Below, piece by piece: positions 6,412-14,441 of a stretch of 22,385 bases of DNA (position 1 is the stretch's first letter; each line of letters opens with the position of its first letter). The stretch spans positions 1 through 22,385 of IMG/VR virus record IMGVR_UViG_3300008627_000066; one strand, 5' to 3'. Source of the DNA: a virus. The notes beneath the pieces are model-generated. The model was not told the origin of the DNA, made no database searches, and saw nothing but the letters and a program-made list of their open reading frames with translations. The translations under genes were made by a program, and so were the position numbers.

Positions 6412-8962
6412 ACGTCCCCCGTGTTCTGTTACGGCTGTCTGCTGCCCGTTTTGAGGACAGTAGTATAGTTTCTCCAGACAATATACCGTAAACTTCTACG
6501 GGCTTCCCTTCACCCATAAACGCTTTTAATTTACTCAAAGGGGCAATTACTTCCGGGTCTAATCGTGCATTTGGGTTGTCCCCTACCATAGCCATAGTAG
6601 GTGCATAGGCTAACCCACCTTCGGCAAGTGCCGGAAGGGGTTGAGATAAGATGACGCCGATTTGAATTGCGGCCAAAGCCCCCACGATTATAGCGAGTGC
6701 CACCCCAGCCGGGGGAGGCATCATTGACAGGGCGGTAACAACAGCCAATGCCCCGGCAATAATAGCCTGAATAATTGCAATAGCTTTAGCATCTTTAGCT
6801 TGTTCCCTGGCTATCTCTTTTCGTTTTTTCTCCGCATCCTTATCTAACTTATGAAGTGCCTTTGCTTTCTGGTCCTCCGACAATAACGAGTTCTCTATCC
6901 GTTCCCGTTCCCGTTCCTGTTTTTCATTTAAGCGGTCTAAATCCCTTTGGTGACTTTCGTTAAGAATATCCCCTATCATTCCAACAACATCAGCAGTAAT
7001 ACTCGCTATCAGTTCAAAGGCATTTTTCCAACCCTTTTTAAACTTATTAGCTATTTCAAGGGCAAGGTCACCGATTTTATTAAACATCCCTTTAACCCGG
7101 CTGAATATACCCCCGGCCCCATCAGCAATAGTATTAAAGGCATCTTTAAAATTATTAACTTTATCGGTTAAGGTTTCAACTTTGGTTATCATTATATCTA
7201 TACCGTTGCCAAGCGTAGGAGGTACTACGGGTTGCGGGGTAAGTGGGGTTACACCACCACCCGGACCAAAACCCCCCATAGTTGTAGGTTGGGTAGGCCC
7301 GACAAACTCACCCGATTGAAGCATTACCATCCGGGCAATATAATTATCTAAGGCAGTATTAGCTTTATCAGTTGCGGTTGTTATTTTGTCAAATTCAGGA
7401 ATAATAACCTCCGATACTTTCCCGGCCTCCCTGATTTTATCAAACTGTTCTATCAGTTCATGTGTCTTGTCTGCTAATACCCAAAAATGTTTCGCTGCAG
7501 CTGCATTTCCTTCAGCCTGTGCTTTTTTTGCCTGTTCAACATACTTCCACCAGGTGTCTTTCCAACCGTTGTAAAATTTATCCTGTAACTCTTTATGCGT
7601 ACCTAACTCTTTAAATTGAACTACTAACTGTTTATCCCTCGTTTTCCGGGCATCATCCATTGTGTTGTTTAAATCTATCTGCCTGTCCTTAGCAGTCTTA
7701 GCAGCAGCAGCATATTTCAACAGTCCGGCAGTAGCAATAGCAACCGCACTCGCAACAGCAACCCAGGGATTAACAACCAAAAATAAAGCAAGTTTTTTAA
7801 ACTGCCCTATCAGTCCAACCATACCCCCGATTATAGCAGCCAGGATACCGGGTATTTTACCGATAATAAATAACAGAGGTCCAAGACCAGCAACCAACCC
7901 GGCAACAACAGTAATTATCTTTTTTGTAGCTGGTTCTAAATCTTTAAACCATGTAGCGAGTTTTGCTACCCCGGCTGCAACCTTTGTAACCGTAGGAGCC
8001 AGGATTTCACCAAAAGCAATACCCATCCCCTCAACAGCAGACTTCATCCGAAACAAAGCCCCCTGCATAGTGTCATCCATAATTTCGGCCATGTCTTTAG
8101 CAGACGTTTTAGCCTTGTCTAATTTGGTTGCGAGTTTTGCGGTTTCCTGTTGCGTAGCAGATAGAATTACAGCAGCAGTAGAACCACGCTTACCAAACAT
8201 ATCTAAAGCGGTTGCACTTACATTTGTTGAGGTGTTGATTTTATCCATAGCCTCTTTAAACGTAAGCCCCGTTTTGGATAACTCTAAAAATATATTTCTT
8301 AAACTTGTCCCGGCTGTTGAGGCATCCATACCCCTGTTAGCCAAAACACCTAACATAGAGGTGGTTTCCTGAATAGAAAAACCAGCGTTTTTAGCAACCG
8401 GGGCCACCGTTGCCATAGCAGTTTGAAACTTCTCCAAATCTAAGGCAGAACTGGAAAAAGCCTCTGCCATTGTATTAACAACTACACCCATTTGAGAGGC
8501 ATCCAGCCCAAACCCCCTTAATGTTGCCCCGGCTACCGTTGCACTTTGGGCTAAGTCCTCACCAGTTGCAAGGGCTAAATCTAAAGTAGCCCCCGTTATT
8601 TTCTGAATCTCATCACTTGAAAATCCCAGCTTACTATAATTCAACTGAAGTTCGGCCACCTGTGAGGCTGTATAACGGGTACTGGCTCCCAAATCCAGAG
8701 CAAGTTTTTCCAGCTTTTTAAACTCATCCCCCGTAGCCCCGGAGATAGCTTTTACCTTTGCCATTGACTGCTCAAATTCTGCAAAAGTTTTACCAGCTAA
8801 GAACCCCAGCCCGGCAATAGGAAGGGTAAGGGAGGTAGTTAACGTCTTACCTACCCTTGTCATATTCCGGCTGAACTTATTCATTGACCTTTCAGCCCGT
8901 CTAAGTGACTTCAACAAAGGATCAATGTTGCCAGATATTTTAACCGCTAAACTTATCGCCAT
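6401..8962 (-). CDS. Tail tape measure protein (TP901 core)
   Basis: An 853-aa protein that sets tail length and is held in the tail lumen until DNA ejection. Residues about 30-340 show the TP901-type core: FAEFEQSMAKVKAISGATGD, LALDLGASTRYTASQVAELQ, and the STAGTSLRNIF segment. Hydrophobic segments follow at about 345-415 (including LVAGLGPLLFIIGKIPG), then a charged coiled coil at about 665-710, a hydrophobic segment near 715-760 and a C-terminal LAEGGLAYAPTMAMVGDN, common at tape-measure ends. At about 1.5 angstrom per residue the tail would be near 130 nm. The ATG at 8962 gives a 23-base overlap with the chaperone gene. No peptidoglycan hydrolase domain is visible. Confidence 0.93.
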   Translation of the reverse strand: MAISLAVKISGNIDPLLKSLRRAERSMNKFSRNMTRVGKTLTTSLTLPIAGLGFLAGKTFAEFEQSMAKVKAISGATGDEFKKLEKLALDLGASTRYTASQVAELQLNYSKLGFSSDEIQKITGATLDLALATGEDLAQSATVAGATLRGFGLDASQMGVVVNTMAEAFSSSALDLEKFQTAMATVAPVAKNAGFSIQETTSMLGVLANRGMDASTAGTSLRNIFLELSKTGLTFKEAMDKINTSTNVSATALDMFGKRGSTAAVILSATQQETAKLATKLDKAKTSAKDMAEIMDDTMQGALFRMKSAVEGMGIAFGEILAPTVTKVAAGVAKLATWFKDLEPATKKIITVVAGLVAGLGPLLFIIGKIPGILAAIIGGMVGLIGQFKKLALFLVVNPWVAVASAVAIATAGLLKYAAAAKTAKDRQIDLNNTMDDARKTRDKQLVVQFKELGTHKELQDKFYNGWKDTWWKYVEQAKKAQAEGNAAAAKHFWVLADKTHELIEQFDKIREAGKVSEVIIPEFDKITTATDKANTALDNYIARMVMLQSGEFVGPTQPTTMGGFGPGGGVTPLTPQPVVPPTLGNGIDIMITKVETLTDKVNNFKDAFNTIADGAGGIFSRVKGMFNKIGDLALEIANKFKKGWKNAFELIASITADVVGMIGDILNESHQRDLDRLNEKQERERERIENSLLSEDQKAKALHKLDKDAEKKRKEIAREQAKDAKAIAIIQAIIAGALAVVTALSMMPPPAGVALAIIVGALAAIQIGVILSQPLPALAEGGLAYAPTMAMVGDNPNARLDPEVIAPLSKLKAFMGEGKPVEVYGILSGETILLSSKRAADSRNRTRGTYGS

Positions 8963-9623
8963 CGTATAGTTTCTTTGCTCTTTCTAACTCCTCCTGGGTA
9001 ATAGGTTTCACCGTTTTCTTTTTGTCATCATCCCAAGGGAACACAATCAAATCACGGGGGGTAATTTGTTTCTTGCCGTCACCGTGAGCCAGGACCATCA
9101 AGTAGCTTTCCCACCGTGACCTCTCCCACGCCTCCTGTTCCCGTAGCATCTCCCTTTCGTAGTACCCCTTCATTTTGTAGTGAAACTCCTTTGGGGATAA
9201 GTCCCAGAACTCGTCTGCACTCATCCCCATCGTTCCTAATCCTACTTCTAAAAGGTAGTCCCATGTTATTTCTTCACCTGGTTCGCCTTCGGTTTTTTTT
9301 TTATCGGCCGGGGCCTGGGATTCTCCGTAGTAGTCCATAATTTCAGCTATCAAGTTAGGGTCTTCGTCTAACCAATCCGCTACAATTACTTCGGTAATGT
9401 CAACTGTTTTACCATTGATTTCTGTATTGAAATCAGTCCCCTCTTTCCTTGCCCCATCTTTCAGTATGCACCATATTAAAGTAATCGTATTGGCTATTGT
9501 CAAAGTATCCCCTAAATTCTGAAGACCACTTAGAGTAATCCCAGTTTTCCGGCCAAATTCCGCAAGGGTATTAAACCCGATTTTAATAGGTCTTTCTTTA
9601 CCGCCAATGTTTACTGTTTGCAT
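8940..9623 (-). CDS. Tail assembly chaperone (G/GT-like), single frame with slippery run
   Basis: A 227-aa protein between the tail-tube and tape-measure genes, the standard place of the two overlapping chaperones (lambda G and GT). Residues 1-105 are a compact N-terminal domain (IGGKERPIKIGFNTLAEFG); residues 117-170 carry WDYLLEVGLGTMGMSADEFW and the KEFHYKMKGYYEREM helix typical of the C-terminal T part; the tail is charged. The parts are joined by DKKKTEGEPGEE, coded by ten successive A bases (9302-9293). Here the unshifted frame gives the long product. A -1 shift after the run would add six residues and stop (about 116 aa), and a +1 shift would add eight and stop (about 118 aa). It probably binds the tape measure during tail assembly. 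Confidence 0.82.
   Translation of the reverse strand: MQTVNIGGKERPIKIGFNTLAEFGRKTGITLSGLQNLGDTLTIANTITLIWCILKDGARKEGTDFNTEINGKTVDITEVIVADWLDEDPNLIAEIMDYYGESQAPADKKKTEGEPGEEITWDYLLEVGLGTMGMSADEFWDLSPKEFHYKMKGYYEREMLREQEAWERSRWESYLMVLAHGDGKKQITPRDLIVFPWDDDKKKTVKPITQEELERAKKLYDGDKFSG
9293..9302 (-). other. A10 slippery run in the tail chaperone gene
   Basis: Ten consecutive A residues on the coding strand (T on the plus strand) cover the three AAA Lys codons 108-110 and the first base of the next codon. Such runs support -1 ribosomal slippage and also transcriptional slippage. They lie exactly at the linker between the G-like and T-like parts, where related phages place their programmed frameshift. 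Confidence 0.7.
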
Positions 9624-9633
9624 ATTTGTATAT

Positions 9634-10053
9634 TTAGTCTGGTGTTGACCCGGTTAAGGTTAACTGCCCGTTGCCTACAAAAGAACAAGCAAAGGTTGCG
9701 TTAGCCTGGTTTGGAGAATCTATACTCACGTTCTGAAGGTAAGCGTTCCCCCCGAAGGTAAAATCATCTACGTTTGCAGTCTTAAAAAGCAAGGCTATGG
9801 ATGTTTTATTTAATACAAGGTTCATCAGGTAAGCGTAGTTATGGGCCGTGTCAAAAGTAATTAACCCGCTTGTTTCCATAGTCCAGCTTTGAAGCCCCGG
9901 AAGTATTGTTTTCCACCCGCTACTGTCTTTAGTAGTGGTGTCCCTCATATCCAGGTTTAAGCTAAGTTTACATGATTGAGAGTAAGCTATTTTCGTCCCT
10001 GCTGCATATATACAAAGGTCTGTCCCGTTTATAATTCCCGCTGTTACTGCCAT
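9634..10053 (-). CDS. Tail tube protein, TP901-1 type (second copy)
   Basis: A 139-aa protein starting MAVTAGIINGTDLCIYAAG, with the tail-tube patterns SCKLSLNLDMRDTTTKDSSG, SWTMETSGLITFD and a C-terminal FACSFVGNGQLTL. This is the TP901-1-like major tail protein family, which polymerises into the hollow tube of non-contractile tails. About half of the residues in the SCKL to FD segment are identical to the 135-aa protein encoded immediately upstream, so the two are tandem paralogues. It is followed after 10 bases by the tail chaperone gene. Either this or its neighbour may be the main tube subunit; which one cannot be told from sequence. Confidence 0.85.
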   Translation of the reverse strand: MAVTAGIINGTDLCIYAAGTKIAYSQSCKLSLNLDMRDTTTKDSSGWKTILPGLQSWTMETSGLITFDTAHNYAYLMNLVLNKTSIALLFKTANVDDFTFGGNAYLQNVSIDSPNQANATFACSFVGNGQLTLTGSTPD

Positions 10054-10094
10054 TTCGTTTTATTTTAAATCGTTAATAACAGGCAGTCAACTTT

Positions 10095-10502
10095 TTAGGT
10101 ATGAGCAGCCTTTGTGAGTACTCCGGTTCCTACGAAGGAGGCTGAATATGTTACACTATCCTCATTCGGTGCATCCATGTCAATAGACTTAATATAGCCC
10201 TCACCATGCCAATAGGAATCTCCGCTTGTTCCGGTCATCATTTTAAGATGTACCTGGGTACGGTTTACTACCAGGTCTGTAAGTTCATCGAACTCATACC
10301 CGGAAGCATCAAAAGCGACCATGCCGTCACAGGATACCTCCCAGCTTCTTTTACCTTCGGCATTGGTCTGCCACCCGTTGTCATCCTTTGTGAATGTATC
10401 CCTCTCATCATGGTTAAGGGTTAACTTACATGAAGTTGACCCGGCTATTGCTTCACCATCTACATAAAGAAGGAAATTCTTTCCATTTACTACTGTTGCC
10501 AT
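10095..10502 (-). CDS. Tail tube protein, TP901-1 type (first copy)
   Basis: A 135-aa tail-tube family protein: MATVVNGKNFLLYVDGEAIA at the N-terminus, then SCKLTLNHDERDTFTKDDNG, SWEVSCDGMVAFDASG and a C-terminal YSASFVGTGVLTK. The same landmarks appear in the same order in the following gene. It lies directly after the tail terminator gene (4-base gap) and 41 bases before the second copy. Presence of two tube-type genes could mean a tube of mixed subunits, or one tube protein plus one decoration or tail-end protein. No contractile sheath gene is present. Confidence 0.85.
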   Translation of the reverse strand: MATVVNGKNFLLYVDGEAIAGSTSCKLTLNHDERDTFTKDDNGWQTNAEGKRSWEVSCDGMVAFDASGYEFDELTDLVVNRTQVHLKMMTGTSGDSYWHGEGYIKSIDMDAPNEDSVTYSASFVGTGVLTKAAHT

Positions 10503-10506
10503 TTGT

Positions 10507-10890
10507 TTAAGTATTAAGTGTTCGTATTAAGTATTCTGTAATCGTTATATATTTCTTTAAATCGTTATCCCATTCAGTATTTTGGTCCACGAAGTAAGCT
10601 GAATTAATATACACCGTCCCGGCAGTTCCTTCATATTGGTCCAGGATTGTACGGATAGACTTTGCAGCCGTTTGAGCCAGTACCCTTGTTTCTGCATAAA
10701 CGATAATAAATACCGTTGCATCATCAGCCCAGCTAACTTCCTGTTTCACCATATCAGGCTCTACCCTTATGGTATCATATACAGCGTATGTCCCCGAAGT
10801 ATTCTGGGGGGCAACCGTTGGGTATATTGCAACAGTTGAATTAATCAAACTGTATAAAGCCTTGCCTATGTCCGAAACAGCGTTACTCAT
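10507..10890 (-). CDS. Tail terminator / completion protein (DUF3168-like)
   Basis: A 127-aa protein starting MSNAVSDIGKALYSLINSTV, with YPTVAPQNTSGTYAVYDTI, a middle helix (LAQTAAKSIRTILDQYEG) and a C-terminal strand ending YITITEYLIRTLNT. The order helix, strand, helix, strand and the PTVAPQNTSGTYAVY segment are characteristic of the DUF3168-type proteins that cap the tail tube and join it to the head. Its ATG overlaps the TGA of the gp10-like gene as ATGA. Position between gp10-like and tail-tube genes supports the call. Confidence 0.8.
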   Translation of the reverse strand: MSNAVSDIGKALYSLINSTVAIYPTVAPQNTSGTYAVYDTIRVEPDMVKQEVSWADDATVFIIVYAETRVLAQTAAKSIRTILDQYEGTAGTVYINSAYFVDQNTEWDNDLKKYITITEYLIRTLNT

Positions 10891-11345
10891 AATCGGTTAA
10901 TTCTCTCCTGTATCATCCTGTTCATGTCGCTTTTTATTCCACTTTTCACCCCTGCTTTAGTTGCGTTCCATGCCCTGTCTATAAATGGGTCTGGGGTTTC
11001 CCCCTTGCCAAATCCACCAATAGGAAAGTGTTCATACCAGGGGTTCCATTTGCCCTTAAACCGGGGCCTCACCCACACGGTTGGATACTTACCCTTCCGA
11101 CTTGCAATAATTCCAATACTCGCTTTTAGGTGTCCGGCAGGGTGAGAACGTGAAGGATATTTTTTAGACTTTGAACCAAAATCAGATAAAGGGGCTTCAA
11201 ATCTCATTTTCTTCTCAACAGGTTTAGCTTGTTTGCGTAATACAGCCCGAAATATCTTATCTTGAACAGACGTTGAAAGCATATTAAACTGCTTACGAGC
11301 CTTTCTAATATCCTCCGGGTTTGCCTTTATTTCAATCGCAATCAT
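10887..11345 (-). CDS. HK97 gp10-like head-tail protein
   Basis: A 152-aa basic protein with an N-terminal helical part (NPEDIRKARKQFNMLS, KQAKPVEKKMRFEAP), a central SRSHPAGHLKASIGI segment, and WYEHFPIGGFGKGETPDPFI followed by a C-terminal helix. The AP...GHLKxSI...W.HF...G....PFI order is the pattern of the HK97 gp10 / tail-component family, which acts at the head-tail junction or in tail completion. Start ATG at 11345 overlaps the upstream stop by one base, and its end overlaps the terminator gene by four. Confidence 0.85.
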   Translation of the reverse strand: MIAIEIKANPEDIRKARKQFNMLSTSVQDKIFRAVLRKQAKPVEKKMRFEAPLSDFGSKSKKYPSRSHPAGHLKASIGIIASRKGKYPTVWVRPRFKGKWNPWYEHFPIGGFGKGETPDPFIDRAWNATKAGVKSGIKSDMNRMIQERINRL

Positions 11346-11659
11346 CAGTACTTTTTCTCTGCCGTTATTTCCAGCCTTCTTTTCCTATCTGGTTTTTCAA
11401 TCGTTACAATATCGTAGTATTCCGTATCAAATAGTATCTGCATAGCTTCCGTTACATCGGTTCTGAATCGTATCGTAAACATCACCCTGTTAGAAGCTGT
11501 TACCTTGTCCCCTTCCGTATCCTCACCGCCACCAACCGGGGTTATCTTAGCCCAAACCGTAGCTAATATTGCAGGGGTTTCAACCGACTGCCCCATACTA
11601 TCCCTTGCCGTTGTAGCGGTGTATATTACTATCCTCCTATCTAAATCACCTGTTCTCAA
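11345..11659 (-). CDS. Head closure protein (head-tail adaptor), TTG start
   Basis: A 104-aa protein, RTGDLDRRIVIYTATTARDS at the N-terminus and ITPVGGGEDTEGDKVTASNR in the middle, ending in a Lys/Arg-rich strand. This is the pattern of the phage head-tail adaptor (SPP1 gp16 / HK97 head closure) family, which seals the connector and attaches the tail. No ATG precedes the conserved N-terminus. The codon at 11659-11657 is TTG, overlapping the TGA of the connector gene as TTGA, so start by TTG with translational coupling is the most likely reading. Confidence 0.85.
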   Translation of the reverse strand: MRTGDLDRRIVIYTATTARDSMGQSVETPAILATVWAKITPVGGGEDTEGDKVTASNRVMFTIRFRTDVTEAMQILFDTEYYDIVTIEKPDRKRRLEITAEKKY

Positions 11660-12231
11660 AACGTAAACAATCTATATGGGTTCATTAAATATTCAGAGCC
11701 TTTAGGTAAATCGTTTACCATAGTCCCGGTAATTACTTCCTCCCGGTTCTCGTAAAGGTGCCCTATGATTAACAACATAGCAGACTTTAACGGACCTGGA
11801 ACCAAAGCAGCCGAAGCATAACCCGCCAGAAACCGTATTTTAACATCATTGGTAAACCCCCTGTTAGTAGGCCACGATTGGTCATAAGCAAGTATAATTT
11901 TATTCGGTTCGTTGCTTTCATCAAGGGTGTAAACGGTGTTAGCAAGGGTTTGCTCTACGCTGTCCGCATCATAATACTTAACCGAAGTGATAGACTGCAC
12001 GGGGGTCTTTTCTAACGAGTATTCCGTTTCTGAAAAAGAATCCATTTGCAACTCCCAGGTTTGGTCAAGTAATGCCCTCCGGGTGTACTCCTCTACCATT
12101 TGCCTTGCAGTTGGTATCAAAGTGTCCTCAATCCAGGTATCCTCGTCCGTGTCGGCTGTTTCAATCTTCAGGTGTAACTTAGCTTCAGCTAACGTAATCG
12201 GCTCGGATGTCGGTGCAGTTATCAGTTTCAT
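11656..12231 (-). CDS. Head-tail connector protein (gp6-like)
   Basis: A 191-aa protein starting MKLITAPTSEPITLAEAKLH. It carries the typical sequence of head-tail connectors of the HK97 gp6 / phiE125 gp8 type: PITLAEAKLHLKI, then WIEDTLIPTARQMVEEYTRR, a beta region (TPVQSITSVKYYD), and C-terminal helices with PLKSAMLLIIGHLYENREEV. These proteins form a ring below the portal. The gene lies between the small basic gene and the closure gene, as in many HK97-type modules, and its TGA overlaps the following TTG. Confidence 0.87.
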   Translation of the reverse strand: MKLITAPTSEPITLAEAKLHLKIETADTDEDTWIEDTLIPTARQMVEEYTRRALLDQTWELQMDSFSETEYSLEKTPVQSITSVKYYDADSVEQTLANTVYTLDESNEPNKIILAYDQSWPTNRGFTNDVKIRFLAGYASAALVPGPLKSAMLLIIGHLYENREEVITGTMVNDLPKGSEYLMNPYRLFTF

Positions 12232-12242
12232 TTCATCTTATT

Positions 12243-12500
12243 TTAAGTCCTCGCTTCCTCTGCCTTTGGTTTTGCCCTTGCCACAATTACAGCCTTCTTA
12301 CGTCTGCGGGGTTTCGGTATCTTCTCCGATTTACCCTGCTTTTTCGGCTTATGGATAACGTCTGCTTTAGGGAACTCGTAATCATCAGCGTACTCCGCTA
12401 ATCGGTTCTTTACCCAATATTCCGTAACCTTTTTTTTGAGGTTTATAGTTTCCCCTTTACGTATTTTCCCGGCTGAAACTCTGGAAATAACCTTTACCAT
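12243..12500 (-). CDS. Small basic protein of the head module
   Basis: An 85-aa protein. Residues 1-42 (including GKIRKGETINLKKKVTEYW and KNRLAEYADDYEFP) look like the small head-region proteins in which a KG-E-I-N-L-type strand is followed by a helix ending in RLAEY. The last 35 residues are a Lys/Arg/Pro/Ala-rich tail (KPKKQGKSEKIPKPRRRKKA) that is probably disordered and could bind DNA or the acidic capsid surface. It sits between the major capsid and connector genes, where head-fibre, decoration or head-completion proteins occur. Specific function unknown. Confidence 0.6.
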   Translation of the reverse strand: MVKVISRVSAGKIRKGETINLKKKVTEYWVKNRLAEYADDYEFPKADVIHKPKKQGKSEKIPKPRRRKKAVIVARAKPKAEEART

Positions 12501-12523
12501 TCGTTTTAGGTTTAGGTGGGATT

Positions 12524-12543
12524 AGGAGGGGTTGCCCCCTCCC
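12524..12543 (-). promoter_or_regulatory. GC-rich mRNA hairpin with GCAA tetraloop after the capsid gene
   Basis: In the transcript, a 7-bp all Watson-Crick stem, GGAGGGG with CCCCTCC, plus one outer G-U pair, encloses the loop GCAA, a stable GNRA tetraloop. It lies 31 bases after the capsid stop and 23 bases before the next start. There is no U-tract after it, so it is unlikely to be a strong terminator. A role as 3'-end stabiliser or processing element for abundant capsid mRNA is inferred. Confidence 0.55.
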
Positions 12544-12573
12544 GTTGCCACATTACCAAATCCACGCTAAAGA

Positions 12574-13794
12574 TTAAGTAGCTCCGCAGACCAGTTTTTT
12601 GATAGGATTTGTCCCTGCATTTAATGCATGAGAGCTTGACCTTGTATAGGCCACAAATCCAATCAAAAGGTTGGCCATGTACAGCTCGTTCAACCGTACA
12701 AGGTTGTACCCTGCCACTCTCCTTATGATGAACCTTTTGAAATCTCCGAATAACATGATAGTGTTTCCACTCCCCAGAGAAGCCATTTCATCATTAATGA
12801 TATAAGGACGGCCCTCGATTGTATCAGGCTCACCTACTCTCATTGAAGGCTGCCAAAGCGGTCTTGCATCTGCGGTCCCGATTTCAAGCAATTTCAATGA
12901 TTTCAGAAGCAAGTCCTCCATCATGAAAGTACCGTTTTTACGGTAGTCTGCATTGAGGGAATGATACAGCCCTACAATGTTATCCCGTGTTGGTCCGGCA
13001 ATCAATGAAACTTCACCTGAATCAGAGGCATTAGTAACAACCCCTTCGGGCTGACTTGACCCGGTCCCGGTAGTGAAATACTGATTTTGAATCCTGCCAA
13101 TCCTTTCAGCCAACGCTTCAGCTATAATCGTTTCAATTGGTAAAGCGGAATCCTGAAGCAACTGAACCGAAGCCTTTATAACATCGGAACTCCACAGATA
13201 GTCCTTCAACGTAACTGAACCAAAAGTTAGCCCGGTTGCAGTTAAAGCCCCTTCTTCAGCCAATAGTCTACCCTTATTGCTGGTGTCGTCCATTGTAGGC
13301 CAGGGAATGTCACCGCCTGTATTGGTTGTTAACACACGGGCAAAGTCCCAGATTTTAACATAAGGAAGCATAGCCTTTTCCAGCTCTGCCTTGAATCCTT
13401 CAGGTACCAGATAACCACCCTGGGCATCTGTTCCAACGGTCTGGTTAGCTCTTTGCTCCAGAACTTCCCGGTTAGCTGGTTTCATTTTAGCGTCACCGTT
13501 CAAACAGTAATCCCGGAAAGCGTCACTAACTTTCCTTTTCTCTTTCTCTGGGTCTGTTTTGGTTTCGATTTCAATGAACTCAAGCCTTTCCTCCTCCTCT
13601 TTGTTGATAGCCTCCTGTCGTTGAAGTGTATCAACATCTTTTTTAAGGGCTTCCTGTTCCAAGTCCAGTTTATCCCACCGGGTCTGCTCATCTTCCGCTA
13701 ACCCTCTGTTCTCCGCTTCGGCCTTGCTAACGATTTCTTTCATTTCATTGATAAGGCCACCACGTTGCTCTAATTTGTCTTTTAGAATTTTCAT
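12574..13794 (-). CDS. Major capsid protein, HK97 fold
   Basis: A 406-aa protein. Residues 1-75 are a charged coiled coil, the delta or scaffolding domain normally removed by the prohead protease. The capsid body begins near residue 118 (TVGTDAQGGYLVPEGFKAEL), the usual start of the mature N-arm, and continues with SSDVIKASVQLLQDSALPIE (P and E domains), TTGTGSSQPEGVVT, and FMMEDLLLKSLKLLEIG. The C-terminal GRPYIINDEMASLGSGNTIM and the FGDFKRFIIRRVAG segment are typical of the HK97 family. It follows the protease gene after 32 bases. A coupled cleavage is expected near residues 110-120 but cannot be proven here. Confidence 0.95.
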   Translation of the reverse strand: MKILKDKLEQRGGLINEMKEIVSKAEAENRGLAEDEQTRWDKLDLEQEALKKDVDTLQRQEAINKEEEERLEFIEIETKTDPEKEKRKVSDAFRDYCLNGDAKMKPANREVLEQRANQTVGTDAQGGYLVPEGFKAELEKAMLPYVKIWDFARVLTTNTGGDIPWPTMDDTSNKGRLLAEEGALTATGLTFGSVTLKDYLWSSDVIKASVQLLQDSALPIETIIAEALAERIGRIQNQYFTTGTGSSQPEGVVTNASDSGEVSLIAGPTRDNIVGLYHSLNADYRKNGTFMMEDLLLKSLKLLEIGTADARPLWQPSMRVGEPDTIEGRPYIINDEMASLGSGNTIMLFGDFKRFIIRRVAGYNLVRLNELYMANLLIGFVAYTRSSSHALNAGTNPIKKLVCGAT

Positions 13795-13826
13795 TTTTGT
13801 TAATGGTGTTGGTTAATATTCGCCTC

Positions 13827-14441
13827 TCACAAGGCCGTTTCTATCTCAAGTAATCTCGTTCTTTCTTTATATGTACCCAGGTCATCATCCGGGCTGTCAT
13901 CTGGTTTGGGTTTCTCTTTTGACTTTTTGTATTCGTCAAACTCTGAGCGGAGGCTAACGTTATCATCCGGGTAAGCCGGATATGTTACCGGGGATAAATC
14001 CCGCATCATAGAGAATTTAGTTACCTCCCTTAATACGGTCCCATCCTCCTCCTCTCTCCAGTTTACCCCATCAGGAGCAACCCGGAAAGCAAACGAAGTG
14101 CCATCTATATCCCCCCGCTTTACTTCCTCCTGTATATCTCTGCCTACTGTGGTATTAGGTAAGTCAATTTCATACCCCAGGTTGCCCTCTTTGTCAAGTT
14201 TCATCCGTAGGGTTCCGCTTTTTGTCCGGCCTAATATCAGGTTTTCATCATGGTTTTTCAGCCCCCTGACATCATTATCCAGAATATTATCGAATACTCC
14301 GGGCATCAATACCTCCCGGAAGCCTCCCAGGTCAACACTTCTCACATTGACTTTTACCAGCCCGTTTAATTGGGTTGGCTTTCCTTCCTCTGCTCTCAAC
14401 TCTACCGTAGCTTCAAAAGACCTTTTTTCTATCTTACTCAT
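13827..14441 (-). CDS. Prohead protease, HK97 family
   Basis: A 204-aa protein that cleaves the capsid delta domain during head maturation. The core (about 5-165) includes FREVLMPGVFDNILDNDV, LKNHDENLILGRTKSGTLRM with the probable catalytic His64, DIDGTSFAFR with the probable catalytic Ser116, and a final DLSPVTYPAYPDDNVSLR. The remaining 40 residues are charged and rich in Lys, Pro and Asp, as in other members where the tail is lost or acts in assembly. It overlaps the portal gene by 8 bases. Catalytic assignments follow the family pattern of His and Ser; the third residue is probably a Glu near 139. Confidence 0.93.
   Translation of the reverse strand: MSKIEKRSFEATVELRAEEGKPTQLNGLVKVNVRSVDLGGFREVLMPGVFDNILDNDVRGLKNHDENLILGRTKSGTLRMKLDKEGNLGYEIDLPNTTVGRDIQEEVKRGDIDGTSFAFRVAPDGVNWREEEDGTVLREVTKFSMMRDLSPVTYPAYPDDNVSLRSEFDEYKKSKEKPKPDDSPDDDLGTYKERTRLLEIETAL

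Noticed and set aside
7662-8372. A 236-codon open frame on the plus strand opposite the tape measure gene
   Set aside because: It is antisense to a strongly supported protein, its composition (Ala, Ile, Pro, Ser rich) is what the reverse strand of an Ala/Lys-rich gene gives, and it has no neighbours on that strand.
12506-12517. TTTAGG repeat resembling a telomere repeat
   Set aside because: Only two units are present, too few to mean anything.
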